A DNA stretch of 64,000 nucleotides from CAIZQW01 sp942493055 (GTDB lineage Bacteria; Verrucomicrobiota; Kiritimatiellia; RFP12; UBA1067). The stretch lies in contig OW818680.1 in NCBI GenBank assembly GCA_942493055.1, positions 310,001 to 374,000 of the forward strand, given 5' to 3'. Both the position numbers and the translations under genes were made by a program. Shown piece after piece: positions 1 to 7,638 of the stretch (positions within the stretch are counted from its first letter, which is position 1; the number at the start of each line of letters is the position of its first letter). Under the pieces are notes generated by a model. The model was not told where the DNA came from and did no database searches. It worked only from the letters and a program-made list of their open reading frames with translations.

Positions 1-431
1 AGAATAACACCTACTCGGGCACAACGACCCTGACCTCCGGCAAACTGGTCGGCAAGAGTGCGACACCTTTTGGAACAGGTGCAATCACGATCAGCGCGAA
101 CAGCAAGATTGAAGCGTTGCAAAACATGACTGTCGGAAATATGACGTTGAACGGCTCGCTCGACGTAACGATTTCCAGCACAGCCACAGCACCCATGATC
201 ACGGCTGGTAACGTGGTCATCGATCCAGGAGCGAAGGTCGTTCTCAAAGGCTCATATCCCACAATCACGGTCGGAAAATATGTGACCGTCCTGAAGGCTA
301 CAGGATCTGTTCCTTCCACGTTGCCTCAGCTTCTTGACGGAGCGGGTCAGCCCATCACAACCATCTGGCTGGAATGGGTCGGAAATGAGCTGCGCGTCAA
401 ATCTCGTGGCACAATGATACTGTTTATGTAA
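1..431 (+). CDS. Autotransporter-associated beta-strand repeat protein, C-terminal end (partial)
   Basis: The reading frame is open from base 3 to the TAA at 429-431 and enters from outside the window, so only the last about 142 residues are seen. The visible start carries a typical passenger repeat (NNTYSGTTTLTSGKLVG), rich in Thr, Ser, Gly and alternating hydrophobics, as in the autotransporter-associated beta-strand repeats that are abundant in Kiritimatiellota and Lentisphaerota. No outer-membrane barrel follows: the protein ends with a short beta-rich tail (VGNELRVKSRG...). Such proteins are secreted or surface-exposed. A link to the sialidase gene 41 bases downstream is possible but not shown. 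Confidence 0.75.
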   Translation, partial: NNTYSGTTTLTSGKLVGKSATPFGTGAITISANSKIEALQNMTVGNMTLNGSLDVTISSTATAPMITAGNVVIDPGAKVVLKGSYPTITVGKYVTVLKATGSVPSTLPQLLDGAGQPITTIWLEWVGNELRVKSRGTMILFM

Positions 432-472
432 TAATAACACCCTCTTTCGCCTCTGCCCCGTAAGGATAAAAC

Positions 473-1655
473 ATGAAACAAAAGATTTGTTTAGCCTCGT
501 GCCTCATGATCACATGGGCCTGCTGCCTCCCTGCTGCTACACCCGGCAGCACAAACCAGACAGCCCTGGCTGCAGTCGCTGACGAGAAGGCGATTGTCAC
601 ACTCTTCAAGCCAGGTGATACAGGGAGCAAGAATTTCCGTATTCCGTCTCTGGTGTGCACCGTTAAGGGAACATTGATCGCTCTGGCTGATCGCCGTCCC
701 AATGGTGGAAAAGATCTGCCGGCCAATATCGATCTTGCGATCCGTCGCAGTGCGGACAATGGAAAGACTTGGTCGCCGATCCAGGTCATCATCGATCTCC
801 CTGCTCCAAATGGCGCCTCTGATGCAGCCATGCTGGTGGACCGGAAGACGGGCTATATTTGGATCGCCTTTACTGTCGGGTATAACGCTGGCATTGCTCA
901 AGCGCAAAAGGGGCTCACAGGACGCACAGCCGTCTCCCATTTGCTCTGTAGCGAGGATGACGGAATCACGTGGTCCAAGCCAATTAACATCGGCCAACAA
1001 GTCAAAGACCCCGAATTCAAGTGGATGGGCTTCGGACCTGGTGCAGGCTCTTCCATGCCAGATGGGACCTTGACGTTCTCATGCTATGCAAATAAGGATG
1101 GAGTAAAAGACCTCTTCGCGTTTGCTATCATCAGCGCGGACAACGGCAAAACATGGAAGCGCACGGAACCGTACACCTCCTACACGTGCGAGTCTCAGAT
1201 GGTGGCGCTCAGCGATGGCCGCTGGATGGCCTGCGCACGCGATCGCAAACGCGGCGGCACACGCATGGTCGCCTATTCATCTGACTGCGGGAAGACCTGG
1301 ACACCCATGGCTTCTGAACCGCAACTCACCTGCCCTCAATGTCAGGCCGGGTTAATCCGGATGACGCATCCACAAGCGCCCAAGGGCTTACTCATCTACA
1401 CAGGGCCTGAAGGCAAGGCGACAGGCCGGACGCGTGGCATGGTCCGCATCAGCGATGACGATGGCAAGACGTGGCGCTTCAACCAGCTTGTTATCCCTTG
1501 GTAGTTTCGCATACTCGACGCCAGCCGTAATGGCAGATGGTCGCATCGGGCTGATCTATGAACATGACCATCAGGAAATGAGGTTCATTGTTCTTGACCT
1601 CGGAACCCTCACCAACGGCACTTATCCCTCATCGCCGCTGGCTAAACAGCAATGA
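473..1655 (+). pseudogene. Exo-alpha-sialidase (GH33-like), frameshifted
   Basis: Would release terminal sialic acid from glycoconjugates outside the cytoplasm. The start at 473 follows AAGGA at good spacing and a hydrophobic N-terminus. The first frame has the FRIP motif (residues 55-58), a likely acid/base Asp117 in NGASDAAM, five Asp boxes (S-x-D-x-G-x-T-W near 93, 160, 221, 269 and 327) and Glu240 in a TCESQMV context. It stops at a TAG at 1502-1504. An extra T at 1498/1499 explains this: removing it gives IPGSFAYSTPAV and a normal C-terminus ending at 1655. The expected nucleophilic Tyr (AYS) lies after the frameshift, so the 343-residue product should be inactive. Whether this is a real mutation or an assembly error cannot be told here. 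The end overlaps the next start as ATGA, so translation was probably coupled. Confidence 0.85.
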
Positions 1656-2779
1656 ACCCCCTTCTCCTCACAGTGCTCCTGCCCTATTTTTACGCTGACA
1701 ACATGGTGCTCCAGCGGGATGCCGAGTTTATTGTCCGCGGGACTGCGTCGCCCGCATCCCTCGTCACCGTCACGTATGACGCTTACACGGCCGAAGCCAA
1801 AGCATCGGAGCGCGGTGCGTTCGCTGTCAAAATGCCGCGCCTCGCCATCTCAAAAACAGGGAAGCCCTTCACGGTGCTGACCTCCGATAACCAACGGATA
1901 ACATTTCAGAATGTGCTGGTCGGAGACGTCTGGATTGCAGCAGGCCAGTCTAATATGGATTTCCCAGTCAAAGCTTCCACAGAAAGCAAGGAGGTCCAGA
2001 AGCAAGCGAATGATCCCTGCTTCCGCTTTTTGCAGTATCAATTTCAAATGCCGACCTCCTCTGCTCAATGGTCACTGGAACAGATTGAACAGGCCCAGGG
2101 CGACAAGGCTTTTCAAGGCACCTGGGAAGTGGTGACCCCGGAAAATTGCGGAAAGATGTCCTCCATCGCCGTTCAATTTGGGCAGCTCTTGCGGAAACAG
2201 TCTGCGGACCTGCCGATCGGCATCATCCAAATTGCAGTCGGAGGCGCTCCGACAGAGGCTTTCATCTCAGACGAAAGCCTGAACGTGATGAAGCATCGCG
2301 ACCACTACCCCGTCTGGTGCCAACAGCGGATGAAGCGAAATCTATCAAAGGCAAACGGGATTGGAAAGCATCCGTTCCAGCCCAGCTACATCCATACGCG
2401 CGCTGTAGAGCCTCTGGCTGGCTTTGGGACGAAGGGCATCATCTGGTACCAAGGCGAATCCAATGCGACAGACGAGACGAATACGCGTCCCCTGCCCGAT
2501 GACTATATGCTGGAGGTCACGCAAACCCTGCGGAACGACGTTGCACGCATCTTTGGGCCTGTCCCCTTCATCATGACCATGCTTCCGCAATTGAATCGCC
2601 CTTGGGAGCCATTCCGCAAAGCCCAGGAGCAGGTCGCGAAAAGTTGTCCGCATACCGGACTGATCCAGACACGGGACTTAGGGGATGAACGCGATGTTCA
2701 CCCCCATCACAAAACACCCTTTGCCACACGTCTTGCCGAGGAGGCGAAACGCATGGCGTACCAGAATGGAACGGAATAA
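1652..2779 (+). CDS. Sialate O-acetylesterase (SGNH-type)
   Basis: Removes O-acetyl groups from sialic acids so that lyase and sialidase can act. The 375-residue protein has the block I motif GQSNMDF with nucleophile Ser100, a GIIWYQGESNA block near residue 262, and a C-terminal DVHPHHK (348-354) providing the Asp/His pair. The N-terminus is short and hydrophobic (MNPLLLTVLLPYF), a possible signal peptide. It starts by a 4-base overlap with the sialidase and belongs to the same operon. Its last codons and TAA lie inside the first unit of an 8-base repeat array (GGAATAAT at 2773-2780), so the repeat may have replaced the original 3' end. Confidence 0.88.
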   Translation: MNPLLLTVLLPYFYADNMVLQRDAEFIVRGTASPASLVTVTYDAYTAEAKASERGAFAVKMPRLAISKTGKPFTVLTSDNQRITFQNVLVGDVWIAAGQSNMDFPVKASTESKEVQKQANDPCFRFLQYQFQMPTSSAQWSLEQIEQAQGDKAFQGTWEVVTPENCGKMSSIAVQFGQLLRKQSADLPIGIIQIAVGGAPTEAFISDESLNVMKHRDHYPVWCQQRMKRNLSKANGIGKHPFQPSYIHTRAVEPLAGFGTKGIIWYQGESNATDETNTRPLPDDYMLEVTQTLRNDVARIFGPVPFIMTMLPQLNRPWEPFRKAQEQVAKSCPHTGLIQTRDLGDERDVHPHHKTPFATRLAEEAKRMAYQNGTE

Positions 2780-2925
2780 TGGAATGATGGAATACTGGAA
2801 TAGCGGGAAAGAAAATGGACTGCAATCTGGAGGGACGCGCTCTGTCGCGTCCGGCCACGACGGAGCGTGGCCCTCCAGAGATCGGCAGTTCCCATCATTC
2901 CAACATTCCAATATTCCACCATTCC
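2773..2925. repeat. Inverted GGAAT octamer arrays around a three-way-junction palindrome
   Basis: Four 8-base units of GGAATNNT type at 2773-2804 face four ATTCC units at 2894-2925 in opposite orientation. Between them is a nested palindrome at 2827-2878: an outer stem CTGGAGGG/CCCTCCAG enclosing two adjacent perfect 7-bp hairpins, GGACGCG/CGCGTCC (2833-2852) and GGCCACG/CGTGGCC (2853-2872). The layout predicts a cruciform in DNA or a three-way junction in RNA. It fills the gap between the esterase and nanA. Confidence 0.8.
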
Positions 2926-2950
2926 AATGCTGTCATACTAAGGAAATATC

Positions 2951-3850
2951 ATGAATGCTTGTAAACTATCAGGACTCATTGCCGCACCCCACACTGCATT
3001 TACATCGCAGCCTAAGATAAACACTCAGATCATTGCTCGCCAAGCAAAGCTTCTCATCCAGCAGAAGGTCACAGGGGCTTATATCTGTGGCACCACAGGA
3101 GAAGGCATTAGCTGCTCGGTTGAAGAACGCGAAGCTGTGATGAAGGCATGGGTTGCCGCTGCAAAGGGGAAACTCTTTATCATAGCGCATGTCGGAGCCT
3201 TGTCGATCGTGGACATCAAACGCCTCGTGAAGAGCGCACAGAAAATCGGCGTGGACGCGATCTCGATCGTCCCTCCGAACTTTTTCAAGCCGTCAACCGT
3301 AGACGGCCTCATCACCTTTATCCAAGAGGCCACCCAGGGTTGCAAGCTCCCCTTCTATTATTACCACACTGGGATGTCCGGGGTCACGCTGGACATGGTC
3401 AAGTTCCTTGAGAAGGCAGAGGGACGCCTCCCCTACCTGGCCGGCATCAAGTTCAATTACCCCGATCTCTATCTCTATCAGAACTGCTTGCGCGCCTGTC
3501 ATGGCAAGTATGACATCGTCTGGGGCATTGACGAGTGGTTCGCAGGCGCCATCGCCTGCGGTGCAAAAGCAGCCATTGGATCAACCTACAACTACGCCGC
3601 GCCCCTCTACTATCGCATCTGGGAGAATATGCTGACGGCCAACCTGAAAGAGGTTGAAAGCGATATGACACGGGTCTGTAAGATCGTCGACGTCCTTGTG
3701 GAGTTCGGAGGCGTCGCAGCAGGCAAGGCCATGATGCAAGCGCATGGTCTTGACTTAGGAACGGTTCGCTATCCACTCACACCCTTGACAGACGAGCAGA
3801 AGAAAACCATTGTTGGCAGACTCGTCGATATTGGCGGATTTTATGAGTAA
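2951..3850 (+). CDS. nanA: N-acetylneuraminate lyase
   Basis: Cleaves N-acetylneuraminate to N-acetylmannosamine and pyruvate by a Schiff-base mechanism in the cytoplasm. The 299-residue (beta/alpha)8 protein of the DHDPS family has the GTTGEG carboxylate-binding motif (47-52), the YYYHTG segment with the catalytic Tyr near 138, and the Schiff-base Lys167 in AGIKFNYPD. YYYHTG and GIKFNY favour sialic-acid lyase over dihydrodipicolinate synthase, and the context agrees. AAGGAAAT precedes the start. It lies between the esterase and the epimerase of the same operon. Confidence 0.92.
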   Translation: MNACKLSGLIAAPHTAFTSQPKINTQIIARQAKLLIQQKVTGAYICGTTGEGISCSVEEREAVMKAWVAAAKGKLFIIAHVGALSIVDIKRLVKSAQKIGVDAISIVPPNFFKPSTVDGLITFIQEATQGCKLPFYYYHTGMSGVTLDMVKFLEKAEGRLPYLAGIKFNYPDLYLYQNCLRACHGKYDIVWGIDEWFAGAIACGAKAAIGSTYNYAAPLYYRIWENMLTANLKEVESDMTRVCKIVDVLVEFGGVAAGKAMMQAHGLDLGTVRYPLTPLTDEQKKTIVGRLVDIGGFYE

Positions 3851-3867
3851 TTCAGAAAGGAGCGCGT

Positions 3868-5046
3868 ATGAGCGGACTCTCTAAAGAGCAACTCCACACA
3901 CTGCATGAGACCTATCGCACCCGCCTTCTGGACGATTGCATTCCGTTTTGGATTAATCACGGTGCTGATCGCGAACAGGGCGGACTCATGAGCTGCCTGG
4001 ATCGCCAAGGAAACGTCATTGACACCGACAAGGGCGTCTGGCTTCAGGGACGCTTTGCTTGGATGCTCGGACATCTCCACAATACGCTTGAAGATAAAGG
4101 CGAATGGGCTGTGCATGCTGCACACACCATCCGCTTTCTGCTCGACCATTGCTATGACACGGATGGCCGCATGTTCTTCCACGTGACGCGCGACGGCAAG
4201 CCGATACGGAAGCGCCGCTATGCCTTCTCCGAGAGCTTTGCGGCCATCGCACTGGGTGAGTATGCCCGCACAACAGGTGACAGTTACTATGCACAGCGCG
4301 CATTGGATACATACTCAATCTATGCGAACCATATTCCTGAGCCTAAATGCACAGATGTGCGGCCTATGAAAGCCATGGGCAAGCCGATGATCGACATCGT
4401 CACCTGCCAATGCCTTCGCGACTCTATCGGCTTTACTGACGCGGACAACCGGATTGACCTCGCGGTCGAAGAGATCCGGCGCGATTTTATGAAGCCGGAT
4501 ATCCGCTGCTGTATGGAAAACGTATCCCCCTCCGGCGAGATTCTCGACCACCTGGACGGACGTATCCTCAATCCGGGCCACGCCATCGAAGGGGCCTGGT
4601 TTATCATGAAGGAAGGCAAGCTGCGCAAGAATGCTGCCTATATCCGCATGGGACTTGATATCCTTGACTGGATGTGGGAACGCGGCTGGGACAACGAGTT
4701 CGGGGGAATCCTGTATTATCGGGACGTCTATCATCGTCCTGTCTCCGAGTACTGGCAGGACATGAAATTCTGGTGGCCTCAAAACGAAGCGCTGATTGCA
4801 ACGCTCTTAGCCTACCAGTTGACCGGTGAGCAGAAATATGCGGACTGGCATCTCAAGCTTCACACGTGGTATGAGTCGTTTTTCGTGGATGACGAATACG
4901 GCGAATCCTATGGCTACCTCAGCCGTGACTGCCGCGTCACGACGCCTTTAAAAGGGAACCTCTTCAAGGGGTGCTTCCACTACCCGCGCCAACTTCTCGA
5001 ATGCATGCGCCTCTGTGAAGAGTTGGTGGCCACCATCGAGGAGTGA
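3868..5046 (+). CDS. N-acylglucosamine 2-epimerase (AGE/RenBP family)
   Basis: Interconverts N-acetylmannosamine and N-acetylglucosamine, passing the product of the lyase to GlcNAc metabolism; this replaces the NanK/NanE route. The 392-residue (alpha/alpha)6-barrel protein has typical segments GVWLQGRFAWML (about 50-61), FSESFAAIALGEYAR, NPGHAIEGAWF with a conserved His, and KFWWPQNEALIA near the C-terminus. AAAGGAG lies 6 bases before the ATG, and the gap to nanA is only 17 bases. No NanE, NanK or sialic-acid transporter is seen nearby. Confidence 0.9.
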   Translation: MSGLSKEQLHTLHETYRTRLLDDCIPFWINHGADREQGGLMSCLDRQGNVIDTDKGVWLQGRFAWMLGHLHNTLEDKGEWAVHAAHTIRFLLDHCYDTDGRMFFHVTRDGKPIRKRRYAFSESFAAIALGEYARTTGDSYYAQRALDTYSIYANHIPEPKCTDVRPMKAMGKPMIDIVTCQCLRDSIGFTDADNRIDLAVEEIRRDFMKPDIRCCMENVSPSGEILDHLDGRILNPGHAIEGAWFIMKEGKLRKNAAYIRMGLDILDWMWERGWDNEFGGILYYRDVYHRPVSEYWQDMKFWWPQNEALIATLLAYQLTGEQKYADWHLKLHTWYESFFVDDEYGESYGYLSRDCRVTTPLKGNLFKGCFHYPRQLLECMRLCEELVATIEE

Positions 5047-5047
5047 T

Positions 5048-5093
5048 CGCAGGAGTATGCATGGAATTCGGAATTGCCTATTCCTGCGTTTTT
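5048..5093 (+). terminator. Rho-independent terminator of the sialic-acid operon
   Basis: CGCAGGAGTA (5048-5057) pairs with TATTCCTGCG (5079-5088, one G-T pair) and is followed by five Ts. The loop contains a smaller GGAATTC/GGAATT pairing. The 3' arm overlaps the stop codon and last codons of the convergent GH92 gene. Confidence 0.7.
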
Positions 5094-7330
5094 AGCGGCG
5101 CAGGGCCAAGCACCAATTCCAAGGTTCCTCCTTTTTTAAGCTCTGCCTGCGGAAAGCGATAGCCCTTCAGCGGCTTGCCGTTCAGGACAACCGATTGAAT
5201 GTACGGATGCTCATAGCGATTGTTCTTCGTGGTAATCACAAAGGTCTTTCCGCTGTAGTACCGCGGATCCAAGTGAATCGTTATCTTATCAAAGACAGGA
5301 GCTGAGAGTTCATAGTGAGGAACAGGCGCTGAGCCGCCCTGGATGTCGAAGAGCCCGAGTGCAAGCATGGCGCTGACAGCCCCCATCTGTCCCTGGTCTT
5401 CATCATCGTTATACCCGCACCACGGCGTGGTACCGCCGAAGCAGATCTCCTTGACCTGCCGGGCCCAATACTGCGCCAGCCAGGGATGCCCCAGATGATT
5501 AAACACGTAGGCTAAATGCGTACCGGGCTGGTTGCCATAATCAATCCAGGGCTCCGCATGATTCTTGCCATTCGCATTGAACCGTTTCGAGCGCGTCTTC
5601 TGGAACTGGATATCCAATTTTTTTGCAGCCATTGCATTCCCGCCCATCAGCTCCGCGAGCCGCGAATAGTCATGAGGGACGAACCAGGTATAGTTTGCGC
5701 TGTTGCCTTCAACGAAACCCGGCGCGTTAAACTTCCCAATGACAACCGGCGAAAAGTCTTTCATCCAGGAGCCATCCTTTTCTTTCGGACGAATATAGCC
5801 TGTGCTCACATCGAAAAGATTGGTCCAGCCATGCGACCGCGCCTCAAAAAAGGCAGCATCCTCCTTCTTGCCCAGTGTTCTCGCGAACTGGGACAAGCAC
5901 CAGTCCTGAAAATTATACTCCAGGGTTTGCGCGGCAGGTTGACGATGTCCGCCCGCGCCATCTTTATTCAAAGGGATGAACCCCATCTTCTCATAATACT
6001 GCATGCCGCCGCCTGCAGGCTTGTCACCCGTCTCATAGCCTGCGCGGTCACGAATGCCGCCCACGAATGCATTCTTACGCAAGCCTGTGTATGCCTTCTC
6101 AACATCCCAATCCCGGATGCCCTGCATATAGGCGGAGGTCATGAAGAGCGTAGCCTGGTCCCCGATCATCACAAAGGTATAGTTGCCGCCAGAAGGGCCG
6201 CGCGGAATCATTCCGCCGTTATCATAAACATCAAGGCAGGTGTTGCAAAAATCACTCATCACCTTGGGATAGGCCAGCCCCCATAAATTTTGAATCGACC
6301 ATTGGGATCCCCAGAAGGCATCAAAGTTATGATGGTTATACAACGGCTTGCCATCTTTGGCCAACTTCACCTGACGAACTTTAAACGCGTCGCCCGTATT
6401 GTCCGGGTAACTGCCATCGCTATCGCTAATGACGCGACGACCCAAAAGCGAATGCCAGACGTCCGTGTAAAACTTAATGCGCTGGTTTTCTGTTCCGCCC
6501 TCCACTTCAATCTTGGAAAGCCACGTATTCCACTCCGCTTTCGCCTCTGTGGCCACACGGTCAAAATCCCAATGCTGCAGCTCACTCGACAGATTTTTCT
6601 TTGCGCCTTCCAACGAGGTATAGGAGAGGGCTACTTTTAACAGTACAGGCTTGCTCCCGGTCTTGAAGGAGCAGACAGCAGCACCCGGCTTCACTTCACT
6701 GAAATCAAAGTCCTGATTGAGCTGAGCCACAAAGTAACAGGTGAAGGACTTCTTCCGGCGCGAGGTCGGCAACATCTCAAACGAGCCTTCACACGTGCGT
6801 GCATCCACCTGTTTGAGCGCCGAAGCTCCGATTTTGTTTTCGTTGCCAAACGCAGAGGAGACATCGAACAGTATTTTGCCGCTATCGCTGTTAAACGTAT
6901 AGCGATGAAAACCCACACGCATCGTGGAGGTCAACTCCGCGACGATGTTGCGATCCGAGAGAATGACTTTATGATAGCCTGGCTTCACTACTTCGTCATC
7001 ATGGGAGAAGGTCGCCTTATTTTCCTCCGCTAATACCAACCCCGCTCGCAACGTTCGGATTGGCATCACCTGTATGCCATAGATCTGCCAGCCATGAATG
7101 TGGCTGAAACTGCGGATATAGGGCTCGTCGTAAATATAGCCTGAGCCCCAGTCGTTTTGCAGCACGGTGTCCGGACTCAGATTCATCATACCAAAGGGAC
7201 GACAGGCGGAGGAGAAGAAGATCCAGCGCGAATTACGCGTGTCAATGCGCGGCTCGACAAAATCAACGGGACGCTTTGTCTCGCCGGAACACGTAAGACC
7301 TAGCAAGCAAACAAGCAGTATTTTTTTCAT
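5078..7330 (-). CDS. GH92 exo-alpha-mannosidase
   Basis: Calcium-dependent inverting exo-mannosidase family acting on N-glycan or yeast-type mannans. The 750-residue protein has an N-terminal signal sequence, the beta-sandwich motif RSFSHIHGWQIYG near 70, a likely general acid Glu541 in VEGNSANYTW, and a base motif YNDDEDQGQM (640-649) corresponding to the usual GNDDCGQM. Two deviations: the base motif has an extra residue, and the usual GNEPSHH is GNQPGTH, which may mean a linkage preference other than alpha-1,2. It is last in the leftward polysaccharide run but is separated from it by a repeat-bearing gap. Family is secure; substrate is not. Confidence 0.9.
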   Translation of the reverse strand: MKKILLVCLLGLTCSGETKRPVDFVEPRIDTRNSRWIFFSSACRPFGMMNLSPDTVLQNDWGSGYIYDEPYIRSFSHIHGWQIYGIQVMPIRTLRAGLVLAEENKATFSHDDEVVKPGYHKVILSDRNIVAELTSTMRVGFHRYTFNSDSGKILFDVSSAFGNENKIGASALKQVDARTCEGSFEMLPTSRRKKSFTCYFVAQLNQDFDFSEVKPGAAVCSFKTGSKPVLLKVALSYTSLEGAKKNLSSELQHWDFDRVATEAKAEWNTWLSKIEVEGGTENQRIKFYTDVWHSLLGRRVISDSDGSYPDNTGDAFKVRQVKLAKDGKPLYNHHNFDAFWGSQWSIQNLWGLAYPKVMSDFCNTCLDVYDNGGMIPRGPSGGNYTFVMIGDQATLFMTSAYMQGIRDWDVEKAYTGLRKNAFVGGIRDRAGYETGDKPAGGGMQYYEKMGFIPLNKDGAGGHRQPAAQTLEYNFQDWCLSQFARTLGKKEDAAFFEARSHGWTNLFDVSTGYIRPKEKDGSWMKDFSPVVIGKFNAPGFVEGNSANYTWFVPHDYSRLAELMGGNAMAAKKLDIQFQKTRSKRFNANGKNHAEPWIDYGNQPGTHLAYVFNHLGHPWLAQYWARQVKEICFGGTTPWCGYNDDEDQGQMGAVSAMLALGLFDIQGGSAPVPHYELSAPVFDKITIHLDPRYYSGKTFVITTKNNRYEHPYIQSVVLNGKPLKGYRFPQAELKKGGTLELVLGPAPLKTQE

Positions 7331-7638
7331 GGTTGAAAAAGAATATCATACCTGTGCATTCAAAACAAGATGCAACGCGGCACAGGCACCGGGAACCAAC
7401 CGACTGCTAACTTTTACCCGTAGAGGCCCAGAGATGCAGAGTTTTTTTTGGAGACGCGCGAAGCAAACCGGCATCAGCCGGAGCGACGCCGCTTTCACGA
7501 AGCCAAGAAAAGCGGTGCCGCGCGCGACTTCCGACGCTGCTTGTCACCGCACTCCAAAGAGTCCACGCCATATAGTTGATTTTCGTGTGTTTCGTGGGCA
7601 AAAAGAAGTTCAAGTTACAGGCACGCTGCCTCCTCGGG
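7331..7638. repeat. Intergenic region with dispersed structured repeat (copy A)
   Basis: This 308-base gap has no credible gene. The palindromic element spans 7441-7563, with outer stem TTTGGAG (7447-7453) against CTCCAAA (7552-7558). Inside are a CCGGC-atca-GCCGG hairpin and a long arm pairing GCGACGCCGCTTT with AAAAGCGGTGCCGCG. Read on the minus strand it matches the element at 46101-46216 nearly base for base over its first two thirds. TTTCGTG-type short repeats lie at about 7577-7600. Confidence 0.8.

Noticed and set aside
2773..2925. CRISPR array
   Set aside because: Units are 8 bases, without spacers, and the two halves are in opposite orientation; no cas gene is present.
5516..6286. 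256-codon plus-strand open frame
   Set aside because: Antisense shadow of GH92, which has clear family motifs.
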